A stretch of 64,000 nucleotides of DNA from a virus, in the IMG/VR virus record IMGVR_UViG_3300028844_004840, positions 62,001-126,000 of that record; one strand, 5' to 3'. The notes under the pieces are model-generated. The model was not told where the DNA came from, searched no databases, and saw only the letters and a program-made list of their open reading frames with translations. Positions 1-10,800 of the stretch are shown piece after piece. The position numbers were made by a program, and so were the translations under genes. The first letter of the stretch is position 1, and the number at the start of each line of letters is the position of its first letter.

Positions 1-1752
1 TACGAATATGCAGGGGCGCTTGCGGTGGTTGCGTCGGCGCAGGCAAACGTTTCAGACATTTCAACTGATTTCCGAGAACAAAACCGTCTTCGCGTAGAAT
101 TATCCACGCTTGAAGGCGAGGCGCGTGCAGTATTCCAAGATCAAAACTTCGGTAACACTGCGCGCGAAGTCGCGGCAGTAAATAAAGAAATAGCAGCAGC
201 CGAGGACACAATACGAAGCCTATCTACAACAGGTGACGCAATGGGTGCGGAACTCGCCCCCATCAACGCAGAGATTGTGAAATTGTACGATGAACGTGCC
301 CAAATCATGGCAGAGGGAGAAGCCGCAACAACGTCGATTTTTCAGAACAATGAAGCCCGCGCAGCGGCGCGTCGTGAAAGCCCGCGTAGCAAACGCGGTG
401 GTGGAGGCGGTAGTAAAGGCGGTAAATCAGATGCTGCTAAAGCGCTAGAAGCAGAACAGAAAGCATACGAACAAGCCGAAAAAGCGCTTAAAGACTACGT
501 CTTAGGGCTGCAGGATGAGTCAATCGCACTGTCACTCGTTACAACTGGACGAGCGTCTTCCACCGAAGCCGCTAGTCTTTTAATTGAAGCGCAGCGTTTA
601 GGTGTAATTACTTCCGACGAGCAAGCAGACGCATTCCTGCGTCAGGCACGCGCTGCGGAAGAACTCAAGAGAGAAATGGAAGCGCTTGCAAATGACCCTG
701 TAAAGCAGTGGCTTGCGAGTGTCCCTGCATGGCGCGAAGCTGGGCAGCAAATCGAAGTAGGCGTGTTCGAATCACTCAGTGATTCTATTTCAAACTTTAT
801 CAAAACAGGTCAATTTAGTTTCGAAGCTTTAGGAGAGTCAATTTTGAGCACGGTATCCGATATTGTTGCGGATAAAGCCGTTAAGGAGTTGGCAACACTA
901 TTTGGCGGAGGTGAAAATGGTTTTGATCTGGGTGGGATACTGAGCGGAGCCTTTGCTTCTACGGGTGATGACACGGGCGGAATAGATATTGCATCGGCAG
1001 ACCAGTCGGCTGTTATCCAAAATGCCCACAACCTTGGAGGACAGCAGGTTGCTAACGCAATCCAGCAAGCGTTCACAGGAGTGTCTGGACAACTACGCAC
1101 CGACATAAAAAGCGGTGGCTCAGAAGCTGCGGCGAAATTAAAGACAGGCTTACAGACGGGCGGAACAGTCGCGTCGACTCAAATGGGAACACAGGTTAGA
1201 ACTGCTGCAACGTCTGGGGCAGGTAATATGCACAACAAAATTGTTACAGCGTCACGTACAGGGGCATCTGCGATGGGATCAGCAATTGCATCCAGTTCAG
1301 GTGCGCCCGGTGGAGGGGGTTTATTAGGACTCTTCGGAGGCGGCGAAGGCGGTGGCTTATTCGGCGGCGGAGGCGGTGGTGGAAGTTTAGACTCTATACT
1401 ATCCTTTGCCACGGGGTTCTTCTCGGAAGGAGGGATGTCTACAAGTCCAGTTGCAACTCAATCCGTACCCGCATCTGCATTCAAAAACGCACCACACTTT
1501 AGTCGCGGCACCGCGAACACTTCGGGAATACCTGCAATGCTGCACGACAATGAAGCAGTTGTACCGTTGTCAGGGGGTCGAAAGATTCCTGTTGACTTGG
1601 GGGATGCAGGTGGTGTAGGAGGTGGTTCTACTGTAATAAATCAATCGTTCAATATCACGACACCAGACTCTGACAGCTTCCGACGCTCTCAATCACAAAC
1701 CGCCGCTGACGCGGCTGGTGCTGCTAATCGTGCTCTTAGAGCGAATACATGA
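1..1752 (+). CDS. tail tape measure protein, C-terminal part (5' end outside window)
   Basis: The frame is open from base 1, so this is the 3' end of a longer gene (about 583 codons seen). Tape measure proteins fill the tail tube, set its length and exit during DNA delivery. Visible here are Gln/Glu/Ala-rich helical stretches, a Gly-rich linker near residues 125-140, a long Gly/Ser-rich segment near residues 400-460, and the C-terminal signature around AMLHDNEAVVPLSGGRKIPV, which resembles the conserved end of lambda-H-type tape measures. It precedes the distal-tail genes, as expected. The first in-frame GTG at base 25 is not taken as the start. Confidence 0.85.
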   Translation, partial: YEYAGALAVVASAQANVSDISTDFREQNRLRVELSTLEGEARAVFQDQNFGNTAREVAAVNKEIAAAEDTIRSLSTTGDAMGAELAPINAEIVKLYDERAQIMAEGEAATTSIFQNNEARAAARRESPRSKRGGGGGSKGGKSDAAKALEAEQKAYEQAEKALKDYVLGLQDESIALSLVTTGRASSTEAASLLIEAQRLGVITSDEQADAFLRQARAAEELKREMEALANDPVKQWLASVPAWREAGQQIEVGVFESLSDSISNFIKTGQFSFEALGESILSTVSDIVADKAVKELATLFGGGENGFDLGGILSGAFASTGDDTGGIDIASADQSAVIQNAHNLGGQQVANAIQQAFTGVSGQLRTDIKSGGSEAAAKLKTGLQTGGTVASTQMGTQVRTAATSGAGNMHNKIVTASRTGASAMGSAIASSSGAPGGGGLLGLFGGGEGGGLFGGGGGGGSLDSILSFATGFFSEGGMSTSPVATQSVPASAFKNAPHFSRGTANTSGIPAMLHDNEAVVPLSGGRKIPVDLGDAGGVGGGSTVINQSFNITTPDSDSFRRSQSQTAADAAGAANRALRANT

Positions 1753-1791
1753 TCCCTTGACAGGGGCGATATAAATTGCTAAGGCGTAAAC

Positions 1792-3156
1792 ATGGCACTA
1801 GGTTTTCATAATGTTAGATTCCCCACTGATGTAAGCTTTGGATCGCAGGGCGGACCAGAATTCAAGACGCAGGTATTCACCTCACACAGAGGGTACGAAA
1901 AACGCAACATTGAATGGTCTCAACCGATGATGCGATTCAACGTTGCCTACGGAATAAAAACCGACGAACAGATGATGCAGGTTCTTGAGTTTTTTAACGC
2001 CCGCCAAGGACAGGCGTACGCTTTCCGATATAAGAACTGGGGAAATTTCCAAGTAGTTAACGAAGCCATCGCCACTGGGGATGGTACATCGACAAGTCTA
2101 CCTCTTTGGAAGTTTTATGGCTTTCAAGGCGCACGTCAGTATAAACGTCTGCGTAAGATTGTTAGAGGAACTGTAACGGGTGTTGGTATCGGCGCAGTAG
2201 GTGCCCTCGTAGAGGGTATTGACTACAACGTAAATTACGATGAAGGTGAGATTGCCTTAAATCAAGCGCCTGGATATGCTGTTCCTATATATGCCTCCAC
2301 ACTGGAATTCGATGAGCCAGTGCGATTCGCCCAAGATTCTGTTCAAAATGTAATTGATCAGTACAACAATAACTCACTAAATAGATTAGATTTAATTACG
2401 GTTCGCGCACCATTTACGTCTGGACAGGTGTTTGCCCCCAATCAAGCTAATAATATCTCCGACCCATATTTCGACAAAGTTAGATTACTGCTAAATTTTG
2501 ATGATATTGAAACACCTACTACTACCGTAGATAATTCGGATTTAAGTATTCCTGTAACTTTGACGTCACCAGCGACGCTCGAAACGGTGTCGCATAGTGG
2601 TTCAGGATCATTCAGTGCAGGCGTAGATGGACGCCTACAAACCCCCGGAACCCCGTTCAATCTATCACCTCTACAGCCGTTCACGTTAGAGGTATTTGCA
2701 CAACACCCGCCAGAGACAGGCGGAGAAAACACCCAACAGATCATTGGAAAATGGGACGAAATAAATAACAACCGTTGTTGGGAACTTCGCTATAAAAAGG
2801 AAACCCAAGAGATACAGTTTGCGGTATCTACTGACGGAACAGATGAACGAGTTGTACTTACCTTCCCATGGGCGGTCGGTGTCGCAGAAGACTTCGATTA
2901 CATCACGGTAGATCGACTTACAAATAATTGGTACGTCATGCGTATAAAGGGACAGGTAGTGGCTTCTAGACAGGACTTTTCGGAAGTAAACGACGACGTC
3001 TTTACACTATTAACTGTTGGCCACGCATCAAATCCTGCAGCAAGCACGGGGGCGTATCAGGGTTTGATCGATTCTGTCCGATTGACTGTGGGACGCGCAC
3101 GTCACCTAGATTTTAATGCAATTACAGTGCCTGGACCATACAGCGTCACAGGTTGA
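1792..3156 (+). CDS. DUF2460 distal-tail protein with C-terminal LamG-like domain
   Basis: Residues about 1-200 match the DUF2460 family (gene transfer agent gp12-like distal tail protein): an N-terminal FPTDVSFGSQGGPEFKTQV-type motif, a stretch on page-filling width ending GQAYAFRYKNWGNF, and a DYNVNYDEGEI strand pair. From about residue 220 to the end there is a concanavalin/LamG-like beta sandwich (starts VRLLLNFDD, ends with DSVRLTVGRARH), which DUF2460 proteins normally lack. Start ATG is preceded by TAAGG. A second DUF2460 gene lies at 4230-5156. Role at the tail tip is inferred from family and position. Confidence 0.8.
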   Translation: MALGFHNVRFPTDVSFGSQGGPEFKTQVFTSHRGYEKRNIEWSQPMMRFNVAYGIKTDEQMMQVLEFFNARQGQAYAFRYKNWGNFQVVNEAIATGDGTSTSLPLWKFYGFQGARQYKRLRKIVRGTVTGVGIGAVGALVEGIDYNVNYDEGEIALNQAPGYAVPIYASTLEFDEPVRFAQDSVQNVIDQYNNNSLNRLDLITVRAPFTSGQVFAPNQANNISDPYFDKVRLLLNFDDIETPTTTVDNSDLSIPVTLTSPATLETVSHSGSGSFSAGVDGRLQTPGTPFNLSPLQPFTLEVFAQHPPETGGENTQQIIGKWDEINNNRCWELRYKKETQEIQFAVSTDGTDERVVLTFPWAVGVAEDFDYITVDRLTNNWYVMRIKGQVVASRQDFSEVNDDVFTLLTVGHASNPAASTGAYQGLIDSVRLTVGRARHLDFNAITVPGPYSVTG

Positions 3157-3206
3157 CTTATCCGCACATTGTGTGGTAGTTTCCGATGAAAGAAGGAAAA
3201 TAACAT

Positions 3207-4217
3207 ATGACAATACTTGTTTGTGGTGCAGAGGGTGATTGGGCACTTTTCGAGAACACACTAGATCCCTTGGGTGCTGACGATAAACGTCGCGGGTCAG
3301 TGCGCGTTAACACGGGCCAGCAGATGTTTAAGGAATGGGTCGGGACGGATGATATCTGGGTACACGTCCGCGCCGCCGGACCGCGTACCACCAGCAATAC
3401 CGGAGACGGACTTCCGTGGCTGTCAGTACGAGCATCGGACGGTACTACACTATTGTCGCTGGTTGACGCCAATATTGATTTCTCCACTAACAGACCGTCA
3501 CAAATATATCGCCGAAAAAGAGTCGCCGACGCGGAAACGCCCAACGCAGAGATCTTCACATCAGCCCCAAATGAATTCAACAACTACGATATACGATTTC
3601 AGCGTGCTACAACAACTGATTTGTACGACACGATGACTATGTCCGTGTATATTGATGAAGTCCTGCGTTTTCAAGAAGTAAACACTGATCCTACAGGGTG
3701 GCCTCCACTAAGTCAATTACTTTTGGCCCCCCGCCATACAAACGGATCGCACGACGAGATGTACTATCAGGATGTGATCGTCACAGATTCGTTACCCACG
3801 GTTGGGATGGAATTAGCGACCCTCGTTCCATCTGCGGTGGGTCAGTATAACGAATTTGTGAATGACTACACCAACATTGATGATCTAGGTTATGACCAAT
3901 CCACGGTCATTTCTGCACCTACATCTGGCATACGTGAGAGCTGGGTTTTTGCAACACCAGAATTTGATCTTAGTGATAAAGTCATTTACGGACTCGTTAC
4001 AAACACGGTGGCACAGACCGATGTAGCAGGAGTGGTCGGGGATTTTCAGCCTTTTATTCGTATTGGGATCACAGATTATGACGCCGACGTGAGCCTTGGA
4101 TCAAACAATATTGCTCCGAACAGCTATGTCACTGAGTATCGCATAAATCCTGAGACAGGACAACCGTGGACACAACTACAGCTTTCAGGCCTCCAGTCGG
4201 GCGTGCGTGCTGTATAG
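3207..4217 (+). CDS. hypothetical tail-tip-associated protein, concanavalin-like fold likely
   Basis: 336 aa, beta-rich, lying between the two DUF2460 genes. The first 200 residues look like a LamG/concanavalin A-type sandwich (repeated short hydrophobic strands, YIDEVLRFQEVN, YYQDVIVTD near the end). The last third is a separate region (ESWVFATPEFDLSDK, TEYRINPETGQPWTQ) resembling phage surface-decoration sequences. Start ATG has AGAAGGA upstream. I do not recognise a named family. Location suggests a virion protein, perhaps carbohydrate-binding; this is inference. Confidence 0.65.
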   Translation: MTILVCGAEGDWALFENTLDPLGADDKRRGSVRVNTGQQMFKEWVGTDDIWVHVRAAGPRTTSNTGDGLPWLSVRASDGTTLLSLVDANIDFSTNRPSQIYRRKRVADAETPNAEIFTSAPNEFNNYDIRFQRATTTDLYDTMTMSVYIDEVLRFQEVNTDPTGWPPLSQLLLAPRHTNGSHDEMYYQDVIVTDSLPTVGMELATLVPSAVGQYNEFVNDYTNIDDLGYDQSTVISAPTSGIRESWVFATPEFDLSDKVIYGLVTNTVAQTDVAGVVGDFQPFIRIGITDYDADVSLGSNNIAPNSYVTEYRINPETGQPWTQLQLSGLQSGVRAV

Positions 4218-4229
4218 TAAGGTAATATA

Positions 4230-5156
4230 ATGCCTAATGAAATTCCCAGTAACACTGGATACGTTGTGGGTACTAATCACAGTGCCATTTCTGATTTAAA
4301 GGGATACTCTCTAAGTGCCTTCTCCGCCGTTGGCACCGTATCAAAATTTGGATCACAGGCCGTTTTAGCGCCATCTTCCAGTTTGCAGCGTACGCAGAGC
4401 TACGTTCCATTGGTAAACCCTGCGGCTGCGGTTGATTCTAATACTTACGCTGTGTCTGGCTCGGGAGCGCTACACGCGACTGTTACGGCACAGAAAGGTG
4501 CGGTGGTGATGCAATCATTCTTTCCCCCACACGAGGATCTTATAACAACGATTCCATTCGTTGCACAGCGATTTCCGGAGTGTGTTTCGTACGGATCCTC
4601 CGGCGGGCCGGGGTTCAAAACAACAGTGTTCGAGGTGGACAGTGGTCTTACTTCCACAGAGATCGAGTGGGACAGCATACGTTCCGAATTCGAAGTATCC
4701 TTTGACCACGTACCTCCTAACGACATTGCATCCGTGGAGAGTTTTTTCTATGGCATGCGCGGGAGAGGTGTTGGGTTTCTTTATAAAGATTGGTCTGATT
4801 TTACTATATCCAACCAAAATTTTTTAGTGGGCGACGGTATCGAGCAGAGGTTCCAGCTATTCAAGCGATATAATTCTGGTGGGTATATATTTGACCGTAT
4901 CATACGAAAACCCGTAGTGGGGACAGCGGTGATAGCAGTAAATGGTGTAGTCCTAATTGACAATCAGGATTATTTTATAAATGAATCCACAGGAGAAATA
5001 TCATTCGTCGTCCCCCCGCCCGCCAACGCTCTGGGCACAGTTATTTTCGCAGAATTTGATGTTTCTGTTCGCTTTGATTCCGACTTCTTAAACGTGTCGT
5101 ATGATGATCATCAACAACTTAATATATCCGGCTTACCTTTGATTGAGATACTATAA
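4230..5156 (+). CDS. DUF2460 distal-tail protein, second copy
   Basis: 308 aa. The DUF2460 region is in the C-terminal two thirds (from PFVAQRFPECVSYGSSGGPG near residue 110 to the end) and aligns motif by motif with the first 200 residues of the gene at 1792: a GGPGFKTTVFEVDSG entry, RGRGVGFLYKDWSDF and DYFINESTGEI. An N-terminal extension of about 105 residues is unique to this copy. It overlaps the following DUF2163 gene by one base (TAATG), implying translational coupling. Likely part of the distal tail ring or its adaptor; two copies with different added domains suggest duplication and specialisation. Confidence 0.8.
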   Translation: MPNEIPSNTGYVVGTNHSAISDLKGYSLSAFSAVGTVSKFGSQAVLAPSSSLQRTQSYVPLVNPAAAVDSNTYAVSGSGALHATVTAQKGAVVMQSFFPPHEDLITTIPFVAQRFPECVSYGSSGGPGFKTTVFEVDSGLTSTEIEWDSIRSEFEVSFDHVPPNDIASVESFFYGMRGRGVGFLYKDWSDFTISNQNFLVGDGIEQRFQLFKRYNSGGYIFDRIIRKPVVGTAVIAVNGVVLIDNQDYFINESTGEISFVVPPPANALGTVIFAEFDVSVRFDSDFLNVSYDDHQQLNISGLPLIEIL

Positions 5157-7366
5157 TGAAAACCGTCCCGACAACACTCCAGACACACCTAAACCAAGAG
5201 GTGACCACGCTGTGCACGTGCTGGAGAATAACACGTACAAATGGATCTAAACTGTTTTTCACGGACTCTGACGAAGACGTCGTTGAGGGTGGAGACCGCT
5301 ACTTATCAATTGGGGCGTACAGACGAACCGCCATTGAAAGCACCGCCACACTGTCGGTAGATAATCTAGAAGTAACCGGAGTAGCAAACCAGCTTGTGCT
5401 ACCAGAAAATGAACTACAAGCAGGACTATTCGACAATGCAGAAGTGAATATTTTTGTCACTTCGTGGCAAGGTGGCGTTTCTGGGGAGTTGAAGATGCGT
5501 CGCGGGTTTTTCGGCGACGTCCAATCTATGCCTAACGGGACGTACCAAGTCGAACTACGCGGACTGATGCAGCGATTGGGCTACACGTACACAGACATAT
5601 TTACGTCGAGCTGTCGTCTCGACTTAGGCGAAAGATCCTGTGGTATCCCAATTCCGCGCGGTCAAATGGAGCGTGATACTTCTTATGAGGTGGGAGATGT
5701 TGTCATTGCTCCCAATGCAGGGCAGCAAGATAACGTAGGAACATATAGAAAAATGCCCATCGGCGACGCCAGTTTTGAGCAGGTTGGTGATGCTGAACCT
5801 ACGCCTTCTGTGTACTGGAGATCTGTTGGAAATGTTGATCCCACGTTTCCTGATATCCAACCAGTACAAGGAACCCATGTTCTAAGAGGTGGGGACGGCG
5901 TTACAGATATCATTCAGGACATCGATCTAGTGGATTCCATTGGGATAGCAGCGAAAACTATTGACGACAACAAGGCAACTGCAACCCTGTATGGATGGCG
6001 TCGTGACACCGACGGTGCTGGTCGTTTTCGTATGCAGTTCCTTGATTGTGATATGAGAGATCTGGGATACGGTAGAGCAGTGCTCGCAGGCGCGTCGAAA
6101 ATGACGGCAAGCACTCCAATTGTACTGGGCGGCGATTTTACCGCAGAGGCTTGGGTATACTTAAACGCAACCGCCGATGCATCTGCTGCAGGGATTGGCG
6201 GCGCAGAAACAACTGCGGATGAGTACGCGGATATTCGTTTTAATCCTCCTAGATTATTTCACAAAATCAGCGTCGCAAGCAGCGTGTCTTACGGCACATC
6301 TTCACAAGAGTTAAATGTTGGACAGTGGTACCACGTTGCAGTGTCTCGCCGCGCGTCGGATGGGCAGGTAACAACGTACATAGATGGAATCGAGAAAGGC
6401 CAGTCATCTGGATACACGGACCCATTTACACTAGATTTCTTGATGGCTACCACGGCGGGAACCACAGATGCCATATATGATGAACTCCGTGTCTGGGATG
6501 TGGTTCGAGCGGGTTACGAAATTCGCGATAACATGAAGAAAACTATTTCCGAAACAACGCAAGGACTGATTCATTACTGGCGTTTTAACGATTCGGATGG
6601 CGCTGCTGTAACAGGAACCGTTACTGTAAATACAGGCTTAAACGCTTTTGAAGGAGGCACCATCGCGCCAGTAGCATCAGCTATGATACACACCCCACAT
6701 GTGTCCACAATAGGAACTGGATTTGAGAATGTGGGGGATGTGTGGATACTACGTGAATTGGCTAATAGACCTATCCCTGTAGGCGCTCGTTACGTACAAA
6801 TCTGCTTCGATGCTACCAGTACTGGAAACTATCTTGATAGTGTGTTTGGCTGGACCGTAGACCGTACTGGTGTTGAAATGCCGAGCATCTTATCCGAAAA
6901 CACCTATTATTCTTGCACGGTGGCGGGTACTACCGGAACTACACTACCTGTTCTGGGTGTGGATACTATCGTAGACGGGGGAGCAACGTTCACACGCGCT
7001 GATGATTCTTTTTCACGTGGGGGGCTTGTCACATCTTCCGAAGGCGCGCGTGTATTCACGGCAATCGTGGAGGATACACGTGCGGTCGATGCGTGGTTTA
7101 ACGGAGGGGTTGTAACTTTCGAAACAGGTGCAAACAAGGGAGCTTCCATGGAGGTGAAAAACTGGATGCAAGCTGACGGAAAGCTTGAATTGTTTCTTTC
7201 CATGCCGTTCAATGTCGAGGCAGGGGACCTTTTCCGCGTATATCCGGGGTGTGATAAATCCCGTATATCATGTGCAGCTATTTTTAAAAATATAATAAAT
7301 TTTCGCGGTTATCCAGATGTTCCTGGACAAGACGATTTGTACCGTTATCCGGATGCGCGCCAATGA
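5156..7366 (+). CDS. DUF2163 tail protein interrupted by a LamG-like domain
   Basis: Residues 1-180 match the N-terminal part of DUF2163 (gene transfer agent gp13-like: starts MKTVPTTLQTHLNQEVTTL, contains RRGFFGDV and a SCRLDLGERSCGIPI cysteine cluster). The last 90 residues match its C-terminal part (FETGANKGASMEVKNW, GDLFRVYPGCDKS, NFRGYPDVPGQDDL). Between them lie about 450 residues including a clear LamG/concanavalin domain near 310-480 (FTAEAWVYLNA, GQWYHVAVSRR, VTTYIDG, YDELRVWD, GLIHYWRFND). Usual DUF2163 proteins are near 300 aa, so this is a nested insertion. It overlaps the NlpC/P60 gene by 4 nt. Confidence 0.85.
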   Translation: MKTVPTTLQTHLNQEVTTLCTCWRITRTNGSKLFFTDSDEDVVEGGDRYLSIGAYRRTAIESTATLSVDNLEVTGVANQLVLPENELQAGLFDNAEVNIFVTSWQGGVSGELKMRRGFFGDVQSMPNGTYQVELRGLMQRLGYTYTDIFTSSCRLDLGERSCGIPIPRGQMERDTSYEVGDVVIAPNAGQQDNVGTYRKMPIGDASFEQVGDAEPTPSVYWRSVGNVDPTFPDIQPVQGTHVLRGGDGVTDIIQDIDLVDSIGIAAKTIDDNKATATLYGWRRDTDGAGRFRMQFLDCDMRDLGYGRAVLAGASKMTASTPIVLGGDFTAEAWVYLNATADASAAGIGGAETTADEYADIRFNPPRLFHKISVASSVSYGTSSQELNVGQWYHVAVSRRASDGQVTTYIDGIEKGQSSGYTDPFTLDFLMATTAGTTDAIYDELRVWDVVRAGYEIRDNMKKTISETTQGLIHYWRFNDSDGAAVTGTVTVNTGLNAFEGGTIAPVASAMIHTPHVSTIGTGFENVGDVWILRELANRPIPVGARYVQICFDATSTGNYLDSVFGWTVDRTGVEMPSILSENTYYSCTVAGTTGTTLPVLGVDTIVDGGATFTRADDSFSRGGLVTSSEGARVFTAIVEDTRAVDAWFNGGVVTFETGANKGASMEVKNWMQADGKLELFLSMPFNVEAGDLFRVYPGCDKSRISCAAIFKNIINFRGYPDVPGQDDLYRYPDARQ

Positions 7367-7809
7367 CACCAGCAAACGATATAGTAGAATACGCCAGAAC
7401 GTGGCTTGGATGTAAGTGGCGTCACCAAGGACGTGGCGAGGGCACGCCCCCTACACTGGATTGTGCGGGTCTTTTAATTTTGACTGCAAGACATTTTAAT
7501 CTACCTCACGAAGATTTGAAAGGATACGGACGAAACCCCGCACGTGCGTTCATACAACAAATAGAAACGTTTACCGATCAAGGAGACTTGAACGGACCGA
7601 TGCATGGGGCAATAGGCGTATTTAACGACACCGTCATGCCTTGTCATACAGGAATATTTTCACAACACGATAATGGAGACCTGTACGTAATTCACGCTGA
7701 ATGTAAGCCACGTCGTGTATGTCACGAAGAATCATTTGGAAAATCATTTCCATCATTGCGCGACCGATTAGTCTCTGTTCGCTTGTTTAAGGATGTAGAA
7801 TATGTCTAG
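7363..7809 (+). CDS. NlpC/P60-family tail peptidoglycan peptidase
   Basis: 148 aa, the usual length for the gene-transfer-agent gp14-like family. NlpC/P60 papain-fold peptidases cut peptidoglycan stem peptides and, in this position, open the cell wall locally during infection. The catalytic Cys34 lies in TLDCAGLL; His95 (MPCHTGIF) and His111 (VIHAEC) are candidates for the other active-site positions. It sits between DUF2163 and the tail-tip protein, with 4 nt and 8 nt overlaps, exactly as in the gene transfer agent operon. Confidence 0.88.
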   Translation: MTPANDIVEYARTWLGCKWRHQGRGEGTPPTLDCAGLLILTARHFNLPHEDLKGYGRNPARAFIQQIETFTDQGDLNGPMHGAIGVFNDTVMPCHTGIFSQHDNGDLYVIHAECKPRRVCHEESFGKSFPSLRDRLVSVRLFKDVEYV

Positions 7810-10800
7810 TAGTTTTGGACGTCTCGCGCTCGGTACTGTGGGTGCCATAATCGGCGCACCATTACTCTTATCAGGGGTAGGATTCTCTATTGGGTCTGCA
7901 CTGGGCGGATTTATATTCGCACCAGAGGTGGACGGACCGAATGTCGAAGGACCGCGTGTTGGTGACACTGACGTTGCGACCTCTACGCTTGGTAAAACGT
8001 TGCCGGAGCACTACGGTGTGACACGTTCTGCTGGTAATATAATTTGGTCAGCCGGACTTAAAGAAGTAAAAACGACCGAGGAAATAGAAGGAGGCGGCAA
8101 GGGTGGAGGAAGTGCTGGAACCTCATCCACTTACTCATATTTTGCCAACTTCGCCTCAGCCTTCGGGCGCGGCAGAGCTGCGGATATCCTGCGCCTTTGG
8201 GCCGATGGAAAACTTATTTACGACGTCAGCGGCACGGACGCTATACAAAACGACAAATATAAATTCCGTTTCTATGAAGGGACGTCGGACCAAGCAGTAG
8301 ATCCTTTAATACAAGAATCTGTCAATCGACGTCTACAAGGACTTCCTGACGTAAACGAAGGGAGTGGTCAACAGGCTTCTTTTAGAACTATTTTTGATCT
8401 TGTAAACGACGCTCAGATCGCGGCAGCGGCAGGAGACCCTCGCGCGTCGCTATACGCCACATATTTGGAAGAATTAGAAGCAAACGCCCCTCAAGGGATT
8501 CCAAATGACTACGGGTTTACACCTGCGTATCGCGATACGTGTATGATTGTATTTGAAAACATGCCTCTGGAGGACTTTGGTAACCGAATTCCGAACATAA
8601 CAGCAGAAATTGCGTGGGGGGACATTCCACAATCTATTGCAGATTCGGATGGAGGACCGCGCCAAGTGACTGTCCTAGAGAATTCTTCAAACACCGCTGT
8701 CCCTCTAAATGGTGTTGGGGTAGATTCGGGGCGCGGAATTATTATAGTTCGATCAGAAGACCGCCTGCGAAAGTTCTCCTCCATTGCTGGGTCGGAGACT
8801 TTGAATAGACCTGCCACACAGAGCGTGGGGGAGGTAGGATCCGTCGCCGTCTCTCAAATAATTGGGGAAACCGATACTGGAGACATGGTAACTAAATTAA
8901 CCACCGACACCGGGACAACTATTTTAGGAAAGATAAGCTCCACGTCGCTCTTAATCACTGGCGCGGTTTCCGACGATGGACAGTTACACACATTAGATAA
9001 TCGCGTGTCTGAAATAACTTTCGGGGCGTCTCTAGGAACGCGTACAGATACCGAGTTATTTGCGGGAATTAGTCCTAGTGGATATTTTTACGCCCTGCGC
9101 ACAGATACGCCCAACCTACAGCGTGTATACGGTGGCCCTGAATCAGAGGCTCGTAATGTGCTTGACTTCCTACGCGGTAACGTCAGATTTATAGGCGATG
9201 GTCCGATGTGTAGTGCGGGGTTAGGCACGGTGTACGCTCTTGCGCATGACGATACGAGATGGCAGTTAGTGAGAGCCGAGGTAGAGTGGGGCGGTGAGGT
9301 CAGTTTCGCTACCTTACTTGGTAGAAATTCTTCGGGGGTGGCTGTAGACGGCGACACCGTAACAGATAGATTCTCTCTCGATGGTAGAACGGTGTCCAGT
9401 GTCGTTTACGATTCTTCGGAAAATCGTATTTACACGCTATTCCGCGTCGGAACTACTGCGGGACAGGTTCGTAAGTATACCCCCAACGGCTCGTTGGTAT
9501 ATGCAAAATCACTTACGCTACCACCTCCAATGCCTGAGTCCGGTATTCAAAGATCTTCGATAACAAACGGTAAAATAGTTTACGCCCACGAGGCGTCTGT
9601 AGCAGAAATTGACCTCATTACAGGGGATGAAACCGTGTACGCAGGCGTGTTAACAGGAAACGCTACTGCGGATGTGCAGATATACGAATCTGCTAGAGAC
9701 ACCCTTTATACATGGGTAGACGGATCTCCATACAAAATCGAGTTAGGAAAAAACAGCTCAGTCTCCACGTATCAGACTAATAATACGTTGCAACGCGTGG
9801 TGTCGTCCATATGCACGCGCACTGGAATGCGTGCTGACGAATATGACGTCAGCGGAATTGCCCCAGAGCATTTTGTGCGCGGATACACTGTCGGCAGACC
9901 GTCGACAGGCCGAGCAGCTCTGGAAAAACTTCTCCTAGCTTACTTTGTTGATGGAATAGAAAGTGACTATACGGTAAAATTCAGTGACAGAACAGTAACC
10001 CCCGTGCGTACTATATTTGAGGATGATCTAGGCACATTGAACGGCCCAACAGGTGCAATTAACTTTTTAGAATCACGTGCGCCTGACTACGGATTGCCTG
10101 TTGAGGTGAATGTGGTATACAATGATCAAGACCGCGACTATCAGCAAGGTACGGCGCAGTTTAGACGTGTGTCACAGCCTGTGCAGGTAATGCATTCCAA
10201 TAAAACGGACAATGTGGAAATACCTATAGTATTCACCGAGCCAGAAGCTGCAGACATCGCACAGCGTATATTATTTATGGCGTGGCAGTCCCGCGACTCT
10301 GGTAAAACCCAAACACATTGGTCTCATTTGGATTTGGATCCGGGGGACGTAGTTAATATTGCGTTTAACGATGGGCGAACTATTACAGATAGAATAGGAA
10401 AATCCACAGTCGGAGCAAATTTCGAGATAGAGATGGAGACCTCACGTTCAGGGGATCCGGTATATACGGCAAGTACGTTGTCCCCTTTACTTACGGGGAG
10501 CGTTCCGTCAAATGGAATATTAACGCCCGTACACACCGAACTGTTCGTACTAGATACACCACTACTGGAGGATTACCACGATCTAGGCCGATCCGCGTTC
10601 CGCTACTACACGGCAGTAGGCTCCGAAACAACCCAATGGTTGTCCGCGACCTTGTACGCCTCTTTCAACAGCACACAGTATCAAAGTTTTGATTCATCAA
10701 ATGTAGATATCACGTGGGGGCAATGTCAGAATGTGCTGAAAGCACCGCGCGCGTTGTGGTGCACAGATACTGAAAACACCCTTACAATATTGTTGTCGGT

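Noticed and set aside
1179-1412. Pro-rich ORF opposite the tape measure
   Set aside because: It is the antisense reading of the Gly-rich tape-measure segment.
1757-1785. TTGACA before the first DUF2460 gene as a promoter
   Set aside because: TATAAA follows after only 7 nt, and at 17 nt the -10 is poor.
3153-3182. TTGACT-18-TAGTTT before the 3207 gene
   Set aside because: The -10 matches consensus at only about three positions; too weak to list.
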